From positions 3,968,001 through 4,032,000 of the forward strand of contig CM048843.1 of assembly GCA_026545765.1 (NCBI GenBank): DNA of 64,000 nt, written 5' to 3'. Origin of the DNA: Plantago major. Taxonomy: Eukaryota > Streptophyta > Magnoliopsida > Lamiales > Plantaginaceae. Each line of letters starts with the position of its first letter. The stretch's first letter is position 1. The notes under the pieces were generated by a model, which searched no databases, was not told the DNA's origin, and was given only the letters and a program-made list of their open reading frames with translations. Shown here one piece after another: positions 33,206 to 46,589 of this stretch. A program made the position numbers and the translations under genes.

Positions 33206-35252
33206 AATGAGTACCATTTTAGTAATTTATACACTTTTGTTCTGTGAAGCCACCCCGGAAGCTGATTGTGCTATTAGTGATATTCTCCTTTGTTTTAGTC
33301 TTGCTTCGGGTCAGGAAATTAATTTGGATAAGTCTACTGTGGTGTTTAGTAGAAATGCGGGGAGTGAGAGGATTGAGGAGGTGAGGGGTTTCCTTCCGGT
33401 TAGGGTAGTGGAAAAGCATGATAAGTATTTGGGTCTTCCTACGGAGATTGGTCGTTCTAAGAAGGAAGTTTTTAGTTGGTTGAGGGATAGAGTGTGGAAG
33501 AAGGTCGATGTTTTTGGTAGTAAACTTCTTTCTAAGGCCGGCAAGGAAGTGCTCATTAAATCCGTCATCCAAGCTATTTCTACCTATGTCATGGGTTGCT
33601 TTAAATTGCCCGATTACCTCCTTAAAGAAATTGATTCTATTATCGCTAGATTTTGGTGGGGTAACGGCAAGGCGAAGAAAATCCATTGGAAGAATTGGGA
33701 CTATCTTTGTAGGTCTAAGCGAGATGGTGGAATGGGTTTTAGGGACCTTAGATCTTTTAATTTGGCCATGCTTGGAAAACAAATTTGGAGAGTCATTTAC
33801 TACCCTCAGTCCCTTCTTAGTCGTGTTTTGAAAGCTAAATATTTTCCACATTCTGATATTCTTGAAGCTGTTCCTAAAGGAAATGCGTCTTTTACTTGGA
33901 AAAGTATTTGTGGGGCTCTTGATCTTGTTCTTAAGTGAATTCGTTGGCGTGTAGGGAATGGGGCTAGCATCAATATTTGGGATGATAATTGGATTCCTAG
34001 AGAGGCTGGCTTTAAACCTTTTACTCCTAATTCTATGGGTGTCGAGGGTTTTACTGGTTCTTCACTTATTGATTTTTTCTGAAAATTGGGATGAGGAGAT
34101 GTTGCAGAGTATGTTTTGGGATGTAGATGTCGAGGCTATCCTTAAAATTCCTCTTGTTTCGGGTGGGACTGAGGATATTCGGGTTTGGAGTCATACAAAA
34201 CATGAGCACTATTCAGTCAGCAGTGCCTACCATTTAGCCAGATCGCTACAGTACCTGGAGCAGCAAAAATGTTAGGGTAGCACTAGTTCTTCAAGGATTA
34301 TTGATTGGAATTGGGTTTGGAAAATTATTGTCCCTAATAAAATCAAGATTTTCCTTTGGAGACTTTTGCATCATTCTTTGCCGGTCTATACTTTGTTGCG
34401 CAATAAAGGAATTGATTTGGATGTCTTGTGTCCTGTTTGCAAAATGGGAGAGGAATCTCTAATTCATACTTTCAAGGATTGCGAGTATATATTGGGCTGT
34501 TTCTCCCCTTTCTTATAGTGCAATTTATAATGATGGTTTGCAGGTTTCTTCTTGGATTGATTTTGTGAAACTACAGCTCTCAAAGGAGGATTTTGAATTC
34601 TTCATCACTTCATGTTGGAATATTTGGTCTCACCGGAACAAACTCATACACGAGGGGAAAAGCTACGATGCAGCTGAGTCGAGCCTCTTTGTGATGCTTG
34701 CTTGTCCAAGTCTGAGGAGGCATCCCGATTCAGAACCCTCACGGACACACATCCACCACAAAGATTGGCGACCAAGGAGCAGGATACGATCAAAATTAAT
34801 TATGATGCTACTGTGAGAGTTAATCAGTCCAAATCAGGTGCTGGTCTAGTTGCCAGGAATTTAGAGGGAACTGTACTTGCGTGGAAGAGAATAAAGATTA
34901 ATTATGTCACTTGCGTAGAAGAAGTTGAAGCTTTAGCAGCTTACTATGCGGTTCAGCTGGGCTGTGAAATTGAAGCTCGCCAAGTGATCATTGAAGGTGA
35001 TTGCCTTAACGTTGTCAACCAACTGCGCGCATCAACGCCTTCTCTTTCTAGTACATGTCACATTATAGAAGAAGCCAAGAATCTAGCTAGTTTTTTTCAT
35101 TATGTCAAATTTTCTTTTATCAAACGTTGTGGGAATAATTTAGCTCATCTTTTAGCTAGTAGTATAGACTCTAATAGTTCTGGCTTCTCTGTACTCCCCT
35201 GTGATAACTCTGATGATATGAAATCATTTTCTTCTTAAAAAAAAAAAAAAGA
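33206..35252 (+). pseudogene. 5'-truncated LINE (L1-type) with RT C-terminus, zf-RVT and RNase H
   Basis: It opens within the reverse transcriptase downstream region (EINLDKSTVVFSRN, KYLGLPTEIGRSKKEVF, LLSKAGKEVLIKSVIQAIS, FWWGNGKAKKIHW). It continues through WRVGNGASINIWDDNW, the zinc-binding zf-RVT domain (VPNKIKIFLWRLLH, CPVCKMGEE) and an RNase H-like domain (INYDATVRVNQSKSGAG to CGNNLAHLLASS) ending at 35238. A poly-A tail follows (35237-35250). The 5' part, with endonuclease and RT active site, is absent. In-frame TGA at 33936-33938, a frame change in a T-run near 34073-34080 and TAG at 34273-34275 show it is dead. This is typical of truncated LINE insertions. Confidence 0.9.
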
Positions 35253-38200
35253 AAGAACGCAATGAATCACAAAGTCAACATCTGATTTATAAAGTTGGTA
35301 TAGTTATATTCAAATTGACTATCTAAAATTGTTCTTAAACTTGTGATCATGATATTCTAGTAGTCAATTAGTAAAATGTCAACCATGGTTATGAGCTCGA
35401 AAAGGTAATTAATTAGCCCGGACTTTCTAACACAATTCCAGCCTTTTCGCATGGCAGAAAAGTATGAACAAGATCTATAGCCTACAAAAAAAAAAACTAT
35501 TTTATTGCTAAGAAAATTAAAATGAATATATAATTACTCCAAGTTTCTATCCAATTTAGGATCTGATCAAACTTCAGGAAGGCGACATGGTTTTCTTTCA
35601 AACATTGGAAATCCATGTTGGCTCATCTGCTTAACTGCTTTATCCATTTGTGTGCACAAATTCTGCTTCACAAAAATATGAATTGAAATGAAGTACTAAT
35701 ACTTGGTTCCAAAGAAACAATTTTGGCAAATAATTAACATGTGCATGTTGAAGAAGAAAAAACTGATGATATGTATTATAGATTAGGTTAAATTAGGTTT
35801 TGGAATGGGCTAGTTGATCAGATATCTTATTTGTATTCATTGAACAAACTTCTTATGTATGTATGAATCAATTGCTAATATAATTCTCTCTTATCATCGT
35901 AGGGTATTTATGAAGTACAAATAGGTTTTACCATTGCATAATAGATTGGCAAACGAGCTGAATTTGAAATAGCGCAAACCTATTGTAAACGAATTTACAG
36001 TATGTAACTCCATACAAGTTATACTGATCCATCCCAGACAAACAAAGTCTATCATAAGCATATAGTATAATTAGGCTTGTTAATATGTTTTATACTGAGT
36101 TTGACACATACCATGTAAAAAACAGCCAAGTACTAATAGACATGATAAACAAAAAGAGAATAAGGATAAGGTGACAAGTGACATGTAGCAGTTAAAAAAG
36201 AGCAACAAACAGCAGTATAGCATTGGTTGTGACTTGTGACAATCTCTAAAAGTTACTACTACTTGTAACTTGACTAGTGATTTACTTTGGTTTGTTTGTC
36301 TTTATAAATTCAAACATTTAAAAGTTGTGGAGCCTGTTTTCCCTATTGAACCCAGGTTTCATTTTCGCTTCTTAAAGTCATTAAATTTCATTCCACAAAT
36401 TCATATAGAGTCATCATCACTTAGTGCAAACTTTGGTCAGGGTAGGTGAGAATTTGTGAAATTCATTTATGATTTTAAATAGATACCAAATTGTTTGTAT
36501 GTAGTCAAATACTCGACCACCCCCCCACCATGGATTTGGGCATTAAACATGTGATTTTATATTTCTAAAGTATGATAATCCTTGACGAAAAATGAAAATC
36601 ACACAAATCAAATACTTATAGATGTCATTGTGTGCCCAACTTCACATTCAGGAAAAAGTATGACATTTGTGGTTTACATTTTTTTTTCTCCATCTAAAAT
36701 ATGAAGCTTGTTTGAGTGATGTGTCCTTTTTATTTGTATTGGCTATGAAGTGGCTTGATGATGTATATTATACTCTTTAACTGTAACTTTTGTCTGATGT
36801 TTTATAAAATTTGATATTAGAAAGTGATAAAGTATAATATTCTTACAAGTTCGTTTTCTTTTCAATTATGAAATTTTGTACCTTGTTTTTCTAGTATACA
36901 TTGTCACTTGTAATTAAAAGTTACATTTCAAACCTCGGGGTGAAATTTATGTGATTTAATTATACCTTCTAAATCTGAGTATGTTATAAATTGTTGCGGT
37001 TTAACTTGGATAATTGCGTAATTTGCAGGCTACTATAAGAGTCTCTGGGATTTATTCAGTGCACACATGAAGAGTAGCAGTTGTGTTTTACTAACATTAG
37101 AAAATAATTTTTTTTATTTCCAAGCTTCTTTTAACATTCAAGTGAAATATATATGGAGTCGGGAAAGGCAGATCACATGTGTCTCAAATAATTATGCAAT
37201 TCTATTTAATTTGTACAATCTCACATGCATGTTATCATGTTACAAACAAACATACAAAATATGTGGAGTAAGTAAATGAAAGGAAATAATTTCATCCAGA
37301 TGATATATTATTCTTTTATGTATTATTGCTGAAAAACCTAAGTTTTTTATTATTGTTGTAATTACTGAAAGGTACAATTAATTAATTACCGCCTAACTAC
37401 TACTAAAAGGAAAATGATTACAGTATAGATTCAGCTTGTTTGGAAATTGGAATACGGCATTCACTAATGATCCATTAACTCACAGTAATCAATGCAAACA
37501 GCTGCTCAAATTAATTCTGTAATGGTACCATTTCCATAAACAATGTGCACTAAATATAATTATAATGTCACTGCACTTTATTCTTGTAAATGAACTGCAC
37601 ACAAGTAAAACAAATTAATCAACCACATACACCAATACGGTGTTCTCCTCCATATGATGGGCTGACTCCCCTTGGTTAATTTAAACGTTCTACCATAATT
37701 AACCAGTTGCATTATATGTTTTATAGTACTTATATCAAATGTTCAAACACTTGTAGGATAGAAAAAATCACCAATACAGTGTCACTAAGAATTACATGGT
37801 TTATTTAACAAAACTAACTAATAAATTAGCTGGTTATAACTAAAAGATTAGGAGATGGGTGTTTATAAAATCGTTTAGTAAATTAAGTTAGTTGATTTGT
37901 TAAGTTTAAAATATAAAGTCGAACACAAACTTTTGCAAATGACCCTCTATCAGACTTAAACAATATTATGTGTTAAACTTTAAACTACATACTATGCTTT
38001 GCAAGTGACCTTCCGCGTGTTTGATAAATCTGAATTATACTTGCATTATATGTATTTTTTAAATATGTGATGTTTGTACCCAAACACCAAACATGCAATT
38101 TTTATAACTGAAATATGTGGTTGATCCAATATTTTATAAGATAGGTCTCTCGAAAGAGTTGCTCAAAATTAAAGTAGATAGCGTCTTTAAAATAAACAAA

Positions 38201-38394
38201 CCAACTGAAGTGAGTTATCAAATTAGCTATCTTATAAACTATTAATATATTGGACGCTCACGTAACATATGTATTTCAATAGTAAGGTTGTCGGGCTTAT
38301 AAACTAGTGCCCTACACCAAAAATTAATTTGAACATAGTAATTAGCTGGAAAAATAGTTGATTTGTTAATAACTTAGAAGAAATAAAAATTGAT
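35253..38394. other. Intergenic DNA upstream of copy B
   Basis: AT-rich non-coding DNA, about 3 kb. I found no ORF with recognisable content, no terminal repeats and no RNA gene. A small ORF at 37067-37279 has no supporting features. Confidence 0.4.
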
Positions 38395-38840
38395 AAAATA
38401 ACATATATATTTTATGAGAATCCATATATGTTTTCAAATTATCTAGCACTAGTAGTTATATGTGATGAGTAAATGCCAAACATGGTATCAAATTTAAGGA
38501 AGAAGTAACTTGTGTCAAACTAAGAATACTATGAATTAAAAAGTATATTTTTGTGAAAATTCCATTATTTTGACTCCAAATGCATGTGTGACTTAAAATA
38601 AAAACGAGTGCGAAGGCATGTTGTGAGAATAGCCTTACTTTGACCCAACATATATGTGTCCAACTTAAATAAAAACACTTGTCGAGTAATCATATACATT
38701 TTGTGAGAATATCATAGTAGTATTTTTTTCCAAAATATTTGTCCAATCTTTAAATAAAAGAACAACCATATATTTTGTGAGAATCCCATTCTTTTCATCA
38801 TGAAAAGCATATGTCCACTCAAATTCAATATGAAAAATCC
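38395..38840. repeat. Degenerate tandem repeats with TTTTGTGAGAAT core
   Basis: The phrase TTTTGTGAGAATNCC recurs near 38413, 38552, 38618, 38699 and 38775, each time followed by sequence like ATATGTCCAACTTAAATAAA. Spacing is irregular (about 66-139 bases), so units are diverged or partly deleted. Confidence 0.6.
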
Positions 38841-39149
38841 TACTATTAAAATTCACCCCAAATAATTTAAAGAACTTGAAACGCTATTATTTTGAAATTC
38901 GTGCATAATAACTAAAAAGTTAAACGTTAGGATTTGGTGGTGTATGGTTGTCATCACTAATTAAATTTAATTTTTTCCCAAAATTAATAAAAAATAAAAA
39001 AATTCCAAAAGTAAATAAATAAATAAAGTAATTAAGTAAAATAAAAGGAAAGTGTTTTTTACTAGTAAGAAGTAATAACAAGTAGAATAGGTGAGATTGG
39101 ATCCATTTGTTTGAAGCAAGTCACAGGCTGAGTACTGTACAGAGGCATG

Positions 39150-39972
39150 TGAGTATGTATAAATATAAATGCCACTGTTAATCATCTTGGTTTTCTATCC
39201 ATCTCTTCTTTACCTGGTTTTTGCTCTGTCACTGCCATTTTCTCAATCAGGTGACAAACCAAACCAAATCCGCGTAAGGAATCAACACTCACTTCAACTC
39301 CATTTCAGACCCTGTGAGCGATAAACAAAGCTTTCTACAATGACAAAATCTTGTAGATTGTGAGAATTTCACGAAACCCGCTCAATTTCAGGAAAACGTG
39401 TTCGTTTGTTTCCATTCAAGTGTCTTTAGCGAATTCTTCTTCTGCATCTTTTTTATCAAGGTATATGATGTACTGCAAATCAGATTCTGCTAATAAAGTT
39501 TTCAACTTTCTGCTCTTTGCTTTTTAAATATGCGTTTATTCCTCTCCTTTCCCCTTTCTGCTCGGTGATCCAAATGGGTTTTCTGTCTTTCAGTTTCTTG
39601 GGGTCTGTACTGATTTTTTCAAGTGATTTGTTTGAATTCAGTTGGTGTTTAATTTAGCTCATTTCTCTGTTTGTTTATTTGGTAAGTAATGAACTTGTGC
39701 TTTGCTTGTGTGCTGAATTTAGAATGTGTTTAGTCAAACTGTTAATTTCAAGTTACATACTAATTTAGCTATCAATTTACTTTCCGAAATTACGGCATGT
39801 TGTTTGTGAGATCTTGTTATTATTTATTAGAGATTTTAGTATAGATCTACTTATTTTGGACCTGGTTGATCTTTTTTAGTCACAGCTTGGCAGCTTTTTG
39901 CTCACGGGTTTTATTGATATTGTTTATGTTATCTTGTTGTTTCATGGTTATTGCCTTCTCTGGGATATTCAG
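39150..39972 (+). promoter_or_regulatory. Promoter, 5' leader and leader intron of QUA2-like copy B
   Basis: A TATA-like TATAAATATAAAT lies at 39158-39170. The leader includes a block at 39263-39282 (CCAAATCCGCGTAAGGAAT) that matches the region upstream of copy A. A leader intron is predicted from the donor CAAG/GTATAT at 39461 to the acceptor TATTCAG at 39972, as in copy A. Confidence 0.5.
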
Positions 39973-39980
39973 ATTGTGAC

Positions 39981-42900
39981 ATGTCTAGGCCTCTTCAAAG
40001 AGGTGGTAATGGTGGGAGGTTCTCAGGGGAAAATCATGGTTTCTGGAAAGACTATCAGATGAAGGAAAAGACAGAAAAGGAAGACGTTGATCTTGATCGG
40101 AAAAATGGAGCTGATCAGACTAATTTATCTGTCAAAACCACCCCCTTTTCGAATCCTTTTACTAGTAACGTATCTTCGAAGCATAGTTTGGCTGAGAATG
40201 GTTTTGTACATGACCCCTTTAGTACTGGGACTTTGAGGAGTCGGCACAAAGTGACACTCTTCGTAATTAGGCTCAGTTTAGTTGTAATTGTGGTTCTTGC
40301 TCTTACTGGTTCCTTTTGGTGGACGCTTTCTGTAACGTCTTCGTCTAGAGCGCACATATTCCGCGGATATAGGAGGCTTCAAGAGCAACTGGTCTCGGAC
40401 TTGTACGAGATCGGGGAGCTTTCTGTTGGTTCTTTGAGGTTTAGAGATTTAGACTACTGTTCTCAGGAGTCGGAAAACTATGTTCCTTGCTTCAATGTTT
40501 CGGAAAGTCTAGCATTGGGATTTTCAAAAGGCGAAGAATTTGGCCGACATTGTGGGCACGGGTCAAAACAGAACTGCTTGGTTGTTCCACCTGTCAATTA
40601 CAGGATTCCTTTGAGGTGGCCTTCTGGAAGGGACGTCATCTGGTTTGCAAATGTTAATATTACTGCACAGGAGGTGCTGGATTCAGGAAGTTTGACCAAG
40701 AGGTGAACCTAATAGACGTTTTTCTCTATTCCGTAAAAGCTAGTTTTTTTTGGGTTGATAGAAAGCTAGTAGTGTAAGGTATGCATTTCATATTCTTTTC
40801 TGTGTTGTACGCAGAATGATGATGCTTGATGAAGACCAGATTTCATTTCGTGCTGTGTCCTCTTCATTTGATATTGAAGACTATTCTCTTCAAATTGCTG
40901 AGATTATTGGGCTGAGGAAGGTGTCCGATTTTGTTAAGGCTGGGGTAAGTGGACTTGCTGTATATTGTTTCCGGTAGTAGCCTTCTGTTTCCTTTCATCA
41001 CATACCCTGTGTTTGCAAATTGTTACACATGTTCTAGATATGCCCATATTATTTCTCTGATGCCGAGTTGTAAGAAAACCAGCACTAGTTTTCTATTTGC
41101 CTGTACGTTAGAATTTTGTAAATGAACTTGGTAGCTTGTTTTTACACTAAGAAGAAAGATGAAGCTGAAGAATGTCATGTAGTGGCTGCTTGCTTATTTC
41201 TTCTTCTTATGTTTCTGTGTGAATATGTTCGGCTGATCGGCTACGCTATTAATATTTAGTCAATTATCCTTGGAGCAACATCTTGGCTACTATATATTCC
41301 ATTAAACATGAAGTTAAACAATATTTTATATTTATATAAAATCTTCTATTTATCAACTACCATGCTATTTGCTGTCATTAATATAACTTGGCACGTTTCT
41401 TTTCATTTTCAGGTTCGAACTGTACTTGACATAGAATGTGGTTATGGTAGTTTTGGGGCACATCTCTCTTCAAACCAACTATTAACCATGTGTACAGCAA
41501 ACTATGAAACATCGGGCAGTCAAGTTCAATTAACTCTCGAAAGAGGCCTTCCTGCTATGATTGCGTCTTTTACTTCAAAGCAGCTGCCATATCCATCCCT
41601 CTCATTTGACATGATACATTGTGCTAGATGCCGCGTTGATTGGGAGAAGAAAGGTATCCAGAGTTAGTTATATTATTCGGTTTTATTTATTCTGTTGCAT
41701 GATTGTGTTGTTTAGTTGGACATGATATGCTCATGGTAGAATGTTTAAATATAGGAGTCTAATTTGTATGTCGAGTAAATAATCTGATCATTGAATTGTT
41801 TGAAGTTTGAAAGGATTTGAATATTTCATATACATATTATAATAATATTTTCTCAAATTTATGATCGCAAACCTATCTTTTTCTTTATTCAACTTGCCCC
41901 AAATAGCATGCGACCGGGAGAAAAGAACTTCTGCCAAATCAATATTAACACCATTTATATGAAAAGATCTATTGCAATTTCAACTAGTTGAAGTTCTGAG
42001 TCTTATGGAGAGTTAAATGGATTTTTTCTGTAATGAAGTATGGATATTGATAGTACAGTTTATATGTTGATAATCTTTGATAATGTTCCCCACTGCTGAA
42101 AATTAGGAAGCATAAAGAGAAAGTCTGCATAATTATGCAATGAAGTCAACTTTTAAACAACTGTGTTATACAATTCCAATTTAAACTCAATACTTTTATT
42201 CTATTTGATAGTTAACATTTTAACATAATGTATTTCATCCTGTGCAGATGGCATATTTTTACTAGAAGTTGACCGACTGCTGAGGCCAGGTGGACATTTT
42301 GTGTGGACTGATCCAGTGATAAATTCTCAGCGTTCTCTTCGCAACAAAGCCAATCTGAAAAAATGGAATACAGTGCGTACGCTGGCAGAAAATTTTTGTT
42401 GGGACATGTTGCCACAGCAAGACGAAACAGTTGTCTGGAAGAAGACCAGTAAGAGAAACTGTTATTCGACTAGGTAAGGTGGCATTATTTGTGCTAATAT
42501 TTAATGGCCAAACCTCTGTGCAATCGACATACTAGATAAGGGCTTAAATGGGTACTAGAGTGTAAGTTAGTGAAGAAAGAAGGATTGTACATGATGAATT
42601 CTTTTGCTTTGATGTCATCGGTGTTCAAGGTAAGGTAATTGGCTACAAAATCATGGACACAATGGGATGCTATTTAGAATATAAATTATCTTGGACTATT
42701 TAAATTTGACCTTCATATGCAAGTTACACACAAATTTGAGCAGAATCCATGTGTTTGTGTTTCCAGGAAAAGTGGTTCCCCCTCTGTCTGCAACAAGGGC
42801 CAGGATGTTGAGTCCCCGTATTATCGACCCCTCCAGATGTGCATTGCCGGAACTCACAGCCGGCGATGGGCTGCGATTGAAGAAAGGAGTAAATGGCCTT

Positions 42901-44115
42901 CCCAGGCAAAATTGAGTTCAGCTGAACTTGGAATTCATGGTACTGACTCCTAGCATTTTAGCTGTTTCTGACAATTCTCTCATAAACACTTTTCAACTGC
43001 TTTTCTGAACTTCAGCACTTCTAAAACAATTTGAGTTTATTGTATGCAAGCACACCCTGAGGGTTTTGCTTTTGTTATAGGTTTGCATTCAGATGTGCTT
43101 GATGAAGATGCTGTAAACTGGAACTCAGCTGTTCGCAATTATTGGTCTCTGCTCTCACCACTTCTATTTTCGGATCATCCAAAGAGACCTGGTGATGAGG
43201 ACCCTTCACCGCCATACAACATGTTGCGTAATGTTTTAGACATGAATGCTAAGTTTGGAGGTCTCAATGCTGCATTATTAGAGGCTGGGAAATCTGTGTG
43301 GGTGATGAATGTGGTTCCTACTAGGGCAACTAACCGTCTACCTTTAATACTCGACCGCGGATTTCTTGGCGTCCTCCATGACTGGTAATTTGACATTATA
43401 TTAATAAATGAGTTTCTCATTGTCTTCTTATAACTTAAATTAAAACATATCCTTCAAACTTCACATGCTCTAATGTGCCATAACATGTGAAGCTGAGAAG
43501 AGTGCCATCTCATGCTTGATTTTCTCGTGGATTTCTGTTGTAATGAGGCTTGATTGCTTTCATGATTTTCCGTTTTACTTATTGCAATTTCTTTTGCCCA
43601 GGTGTGAACCCTTCCCAACGTATCCAAGAACATACGATTTGCTTCATGCTGAAGGACTCCTATCTCTCGAGTTCGCTGAGAAGTCCAGATGCCAGGTCAT
43701 GGATTTGTTTGTGGAGATGGATCGCATACTCCGTCCAGAGGTATATATTTTCAAATACAATCTTCTTAGTTGCATTTCAACAAAGTTCATTCTTTTTGTG
43801 ATGTGGAATACCACATGAATCTGCTTTGGACTAGAAATGTGTAGAGGTGACAGAATAAAATATACATCCTGTATTCATGTACCTGATTTTATGTCGTATG
43901 TTATCATAATATCATTAGTTGGGTCTACAGTAATGATAATGAACACGAAAATGCAGGGATGGGTAATTCTAAGAGACCGAGCACCACTAATCGAGTTTGC
44001 AAGATCACTGACCACACATATGAAATGGGATGCACGAGTAGTAGAGATCGAGAGTAACAGCGATGAGAGACTCCTTATCTGCCAGAAACCTTTCTCCAAA
44101 AGACAAGCAAGTTGA
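39981..44115 (+). CDS. QUA2: QUASIMODO2/TSD2-type putative pectin methyltransferase, copy B
   Basis: Eight coding exons: 39981-40702, 40815-40944, 41413-41653, 42248-42473, 42767-42939, 43081-43384, 43602-43740, 43957-44115. The CDS is 2094 nt, 697 residues, with GT-AG introns. Exons 2 to 8 have exactly the same lengths as in copy A (130, 241, 226, 173, 304, 139, 159). The start MSRPLQRGGNGGRFSG is closer to Arabidopsis QUA2 (MSMPLQRG) than copy A's MSRHHHRT. The layout is that of a Golgi type II protein: tail 1-90, anchor about 91-118, then the lumenal methyltransferase domain with SAM motif [44 protein letters not shown] and the C-terminal GWVILRDRAPLIEFARS. Glu292 replaces the first motif I glycine. 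By the N-terminus this copy looks the more conservative of the two. Confidence 0.93.
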
Positions 44116-44749
44116 TTATATTCAGGAAAAGAAGGCTGACAGCCAGCCAGATGTTGTAGATGATAAATATTCAGATTCATTCGTGGTTTTATAATTATCA
44201 CCATACAAAGCAAGCTCCACAAAGAAGTGGATGGAAGTTTTGAACAGCAAAGATTACCAGAGAAGGAACGTATAGAGATTGTTGAGCAAGTGAAATTCCT
44301 ATGTAGCCGTAAGGCGGACATAGGGCCATGTATAGTACTATACAAGAGTTATGATTTTGGTATTTCACTGTAAGGTTAAAAGTGAAAACATTTTATACAT
44401 GAGCAAGGTATGATTTGCTACTGTATAGAAGGTACATTGAAGTTTACAGGTGAGTTATTAGCTCTTGTTACTTGAATTGGACAAGTGCAATTGATCACTC
44501 CTCCACTTTTGTTGTTGGCAAGTCAATTGGAAGATGTGGCTATCTTTATCAATTGATGTCAGTTCAGTTGGATTGAGTTGATTGGAGACCACATCCACAT
44601 GTTTAAGAATCTTAGCATATGTTAGGTAAACATGCATGTCTGATGATGTTAATTAGTATGAGTCCGTCTTGGAAGAGATCCTTACATATTGGAGAGTCTT
44701 GAAAGTCCTCTATAACTATAACTGATAAACACAGACAATTTATCCTAAA
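44116..44749. other. 3' UTR of copy B and downstream DNA
   Basis: The stretch to about 44400 likely holds the 3' UTR. Short phrases such as GGCGGACATAGGGCCATGTA match the downstream of copy A. The remainder is non-coding. Confidence 0.5.
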
Positions 44750-45119
44750 AACTAAAAAATTTGATTTTTTTGCGGATTGACCCGGCCGGGGCCAGGCCGG
44801 GTCGGGTCGACTTGCAATTTTTTTTAAAAAAAAACTTACCCAGCTCATCAATGTTCATCTAAATCCAAATGTGTTGATTTTTATATCAAATTGTCTAGAA
44901 TTATCATCAAATTGTCTATGTTTATCGTGAAATTGTCTATATTTATCATGCAAACATTAGTAACAACATATTTCTACAATCAAAACACAATGCCAAAGTC
45001 TTGAAAAATGTATTTTACTAAAAGATAGGAAAATCAAGGTTTCTTTTGTGATTTTTTGCGGTTTTTGGGTTTTAGCGGTTTGACCGGTCGAGTTTTTTTA
45101 AAAACCGCCGAGACACACA

Positions 45120-46460
45120 GTTTAGTTATGCTTTTAATAGATTATGTTATGGTTCGAAGTTATTAGCATTGAAGTTTCAGTTACAGTTTTTACGTATTTT
45201 GTTAATGTTTTAAAATATGATGATGTGATGGTTTTAATGCGTTGGTATTGTATGTTTCAATTATAGTTTTAACCTCTTTTGTTAATGTTTTAAGAGATGG
45301 TGTGATGGTTTTAAGGAGCCATGATAGTTTTAAGATGGCTTGTTATAGTTTTAATCGACAATTTAATATCATTAAACCACCATTAAACAAGTCTAAAAAT
45401 TTCAGATTTGTCATTAAAGCATCAATAAACAGGCTTAAAATAAGCTACTTGAAACATTCAGTCATTACAATATTAAAATACTCATCCAAAGGTTTTAAAA
45501 CATCTATTCTCATAGGAAAAAAAATTACAATAAATGTTCATTCGGTGTTTTTTATGCAAATACAAACTGAGTTGTTAAAATAGGTCTTTTTTTATTAAAC
45601 TCATTGGTGAACTTCGGCTTCTGCCTTTTGTTGCTTGTGTTTCAATCTTGTAGTGATACCCTTGACAGACCTATCATCAAACTCGATGTCATCATTAGCA
45701 CTTGCTTAAAACATTCATTAACTGGGTTTAAATCATAACAACTCTCATCAAAACTATCACATTGGTGCTTAAAAACAAAGAAGAAATGTGCAACACATGC
45801 TAAAAACGGTAACATTGATGTTTAAAACCATAGCAGTGCATCTTAAAACTATAACAAAGCAGAAACATGCAACACAAGCTAAAAACAGTAACATTTATAC
45901 AAAAAACCATAATCGTGCCTCTTAAAACTATAACAAAACATTTGCAAAAAATAAAATCATAAATATTTCTCAGAAGCTAAAACACTAATGTTGATGCTTA
46001 AAACTACAACAATAGGTTTTATAACTATAACATATGCGCTAAAAACAATAGCATGCAGCTACTCAACATAAGATAAATATAGTAACATTAATACTTAAAA
46101 CCATAACCATGTCTCTTAAAACTATAACAAAACCTCTGAAAACTGTACCAAAGCACGAACATGCAACACAAGCTAAAAACAGTAACATTGATGCTTAAAA
46201 TCATAACAGTGCATCTTAAAACTATAACAATGCATCTTAAAACTATAACAAAGCATTTGCAAAAATCAAATCATATATATATATATTTCACCAGAGGCTA
46301 AAAACACCAACGTTGCTGTTTAAAACTACAATAATAAGTCTTGAAACTATAACATTTGCGCTAAAACAGTAACAGGCGAAAACATTCAACACAAGCTAAA
46401 ACCATAACAATGATGCTTAAAACTATAACACCAGCTCTTAAAACCATAACAAAGCACCAG
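45120..46460. repeat. Array of TTAAAACTATAAC-type units in two orientations
   Basis: From 45120 to about 45360 the motif reads as GTTATAGTTTTAA (inverse). From about 45770 to 46460 it reads TTAAAACTATAACAA or TTAAAACCATAAC, spaced about 20-35 bases, with longer units including AAGCATTTGCAAAAATCAAAT and ATGCAACACAAGCTAAAAAC. The two halves are opposed. Confidence 0.7.
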
Positions 46461-46589
46461 ATTGCGAAATTTGATTTTCACAGTAAGGATTTCAGATCGG
46501 AAACCAGATCTGGAAATATCAAATCGTAAAATCAGTGAAAATGAAAAATAAAAGGTCAAATTTCACTTCCGATTGAGATTTTAACGAAA

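Noticed and set aside
33219..33851. Minus-strand ORF of 210 codons
   Set aside because: Shadow of the LINE reverse transcriptase region, which is clearly on the plus strand.
45242..45583. ORF of 113 codons in the array block
   Set aside because: Composed of repeat units, no known domain, no splice or promoter signals.
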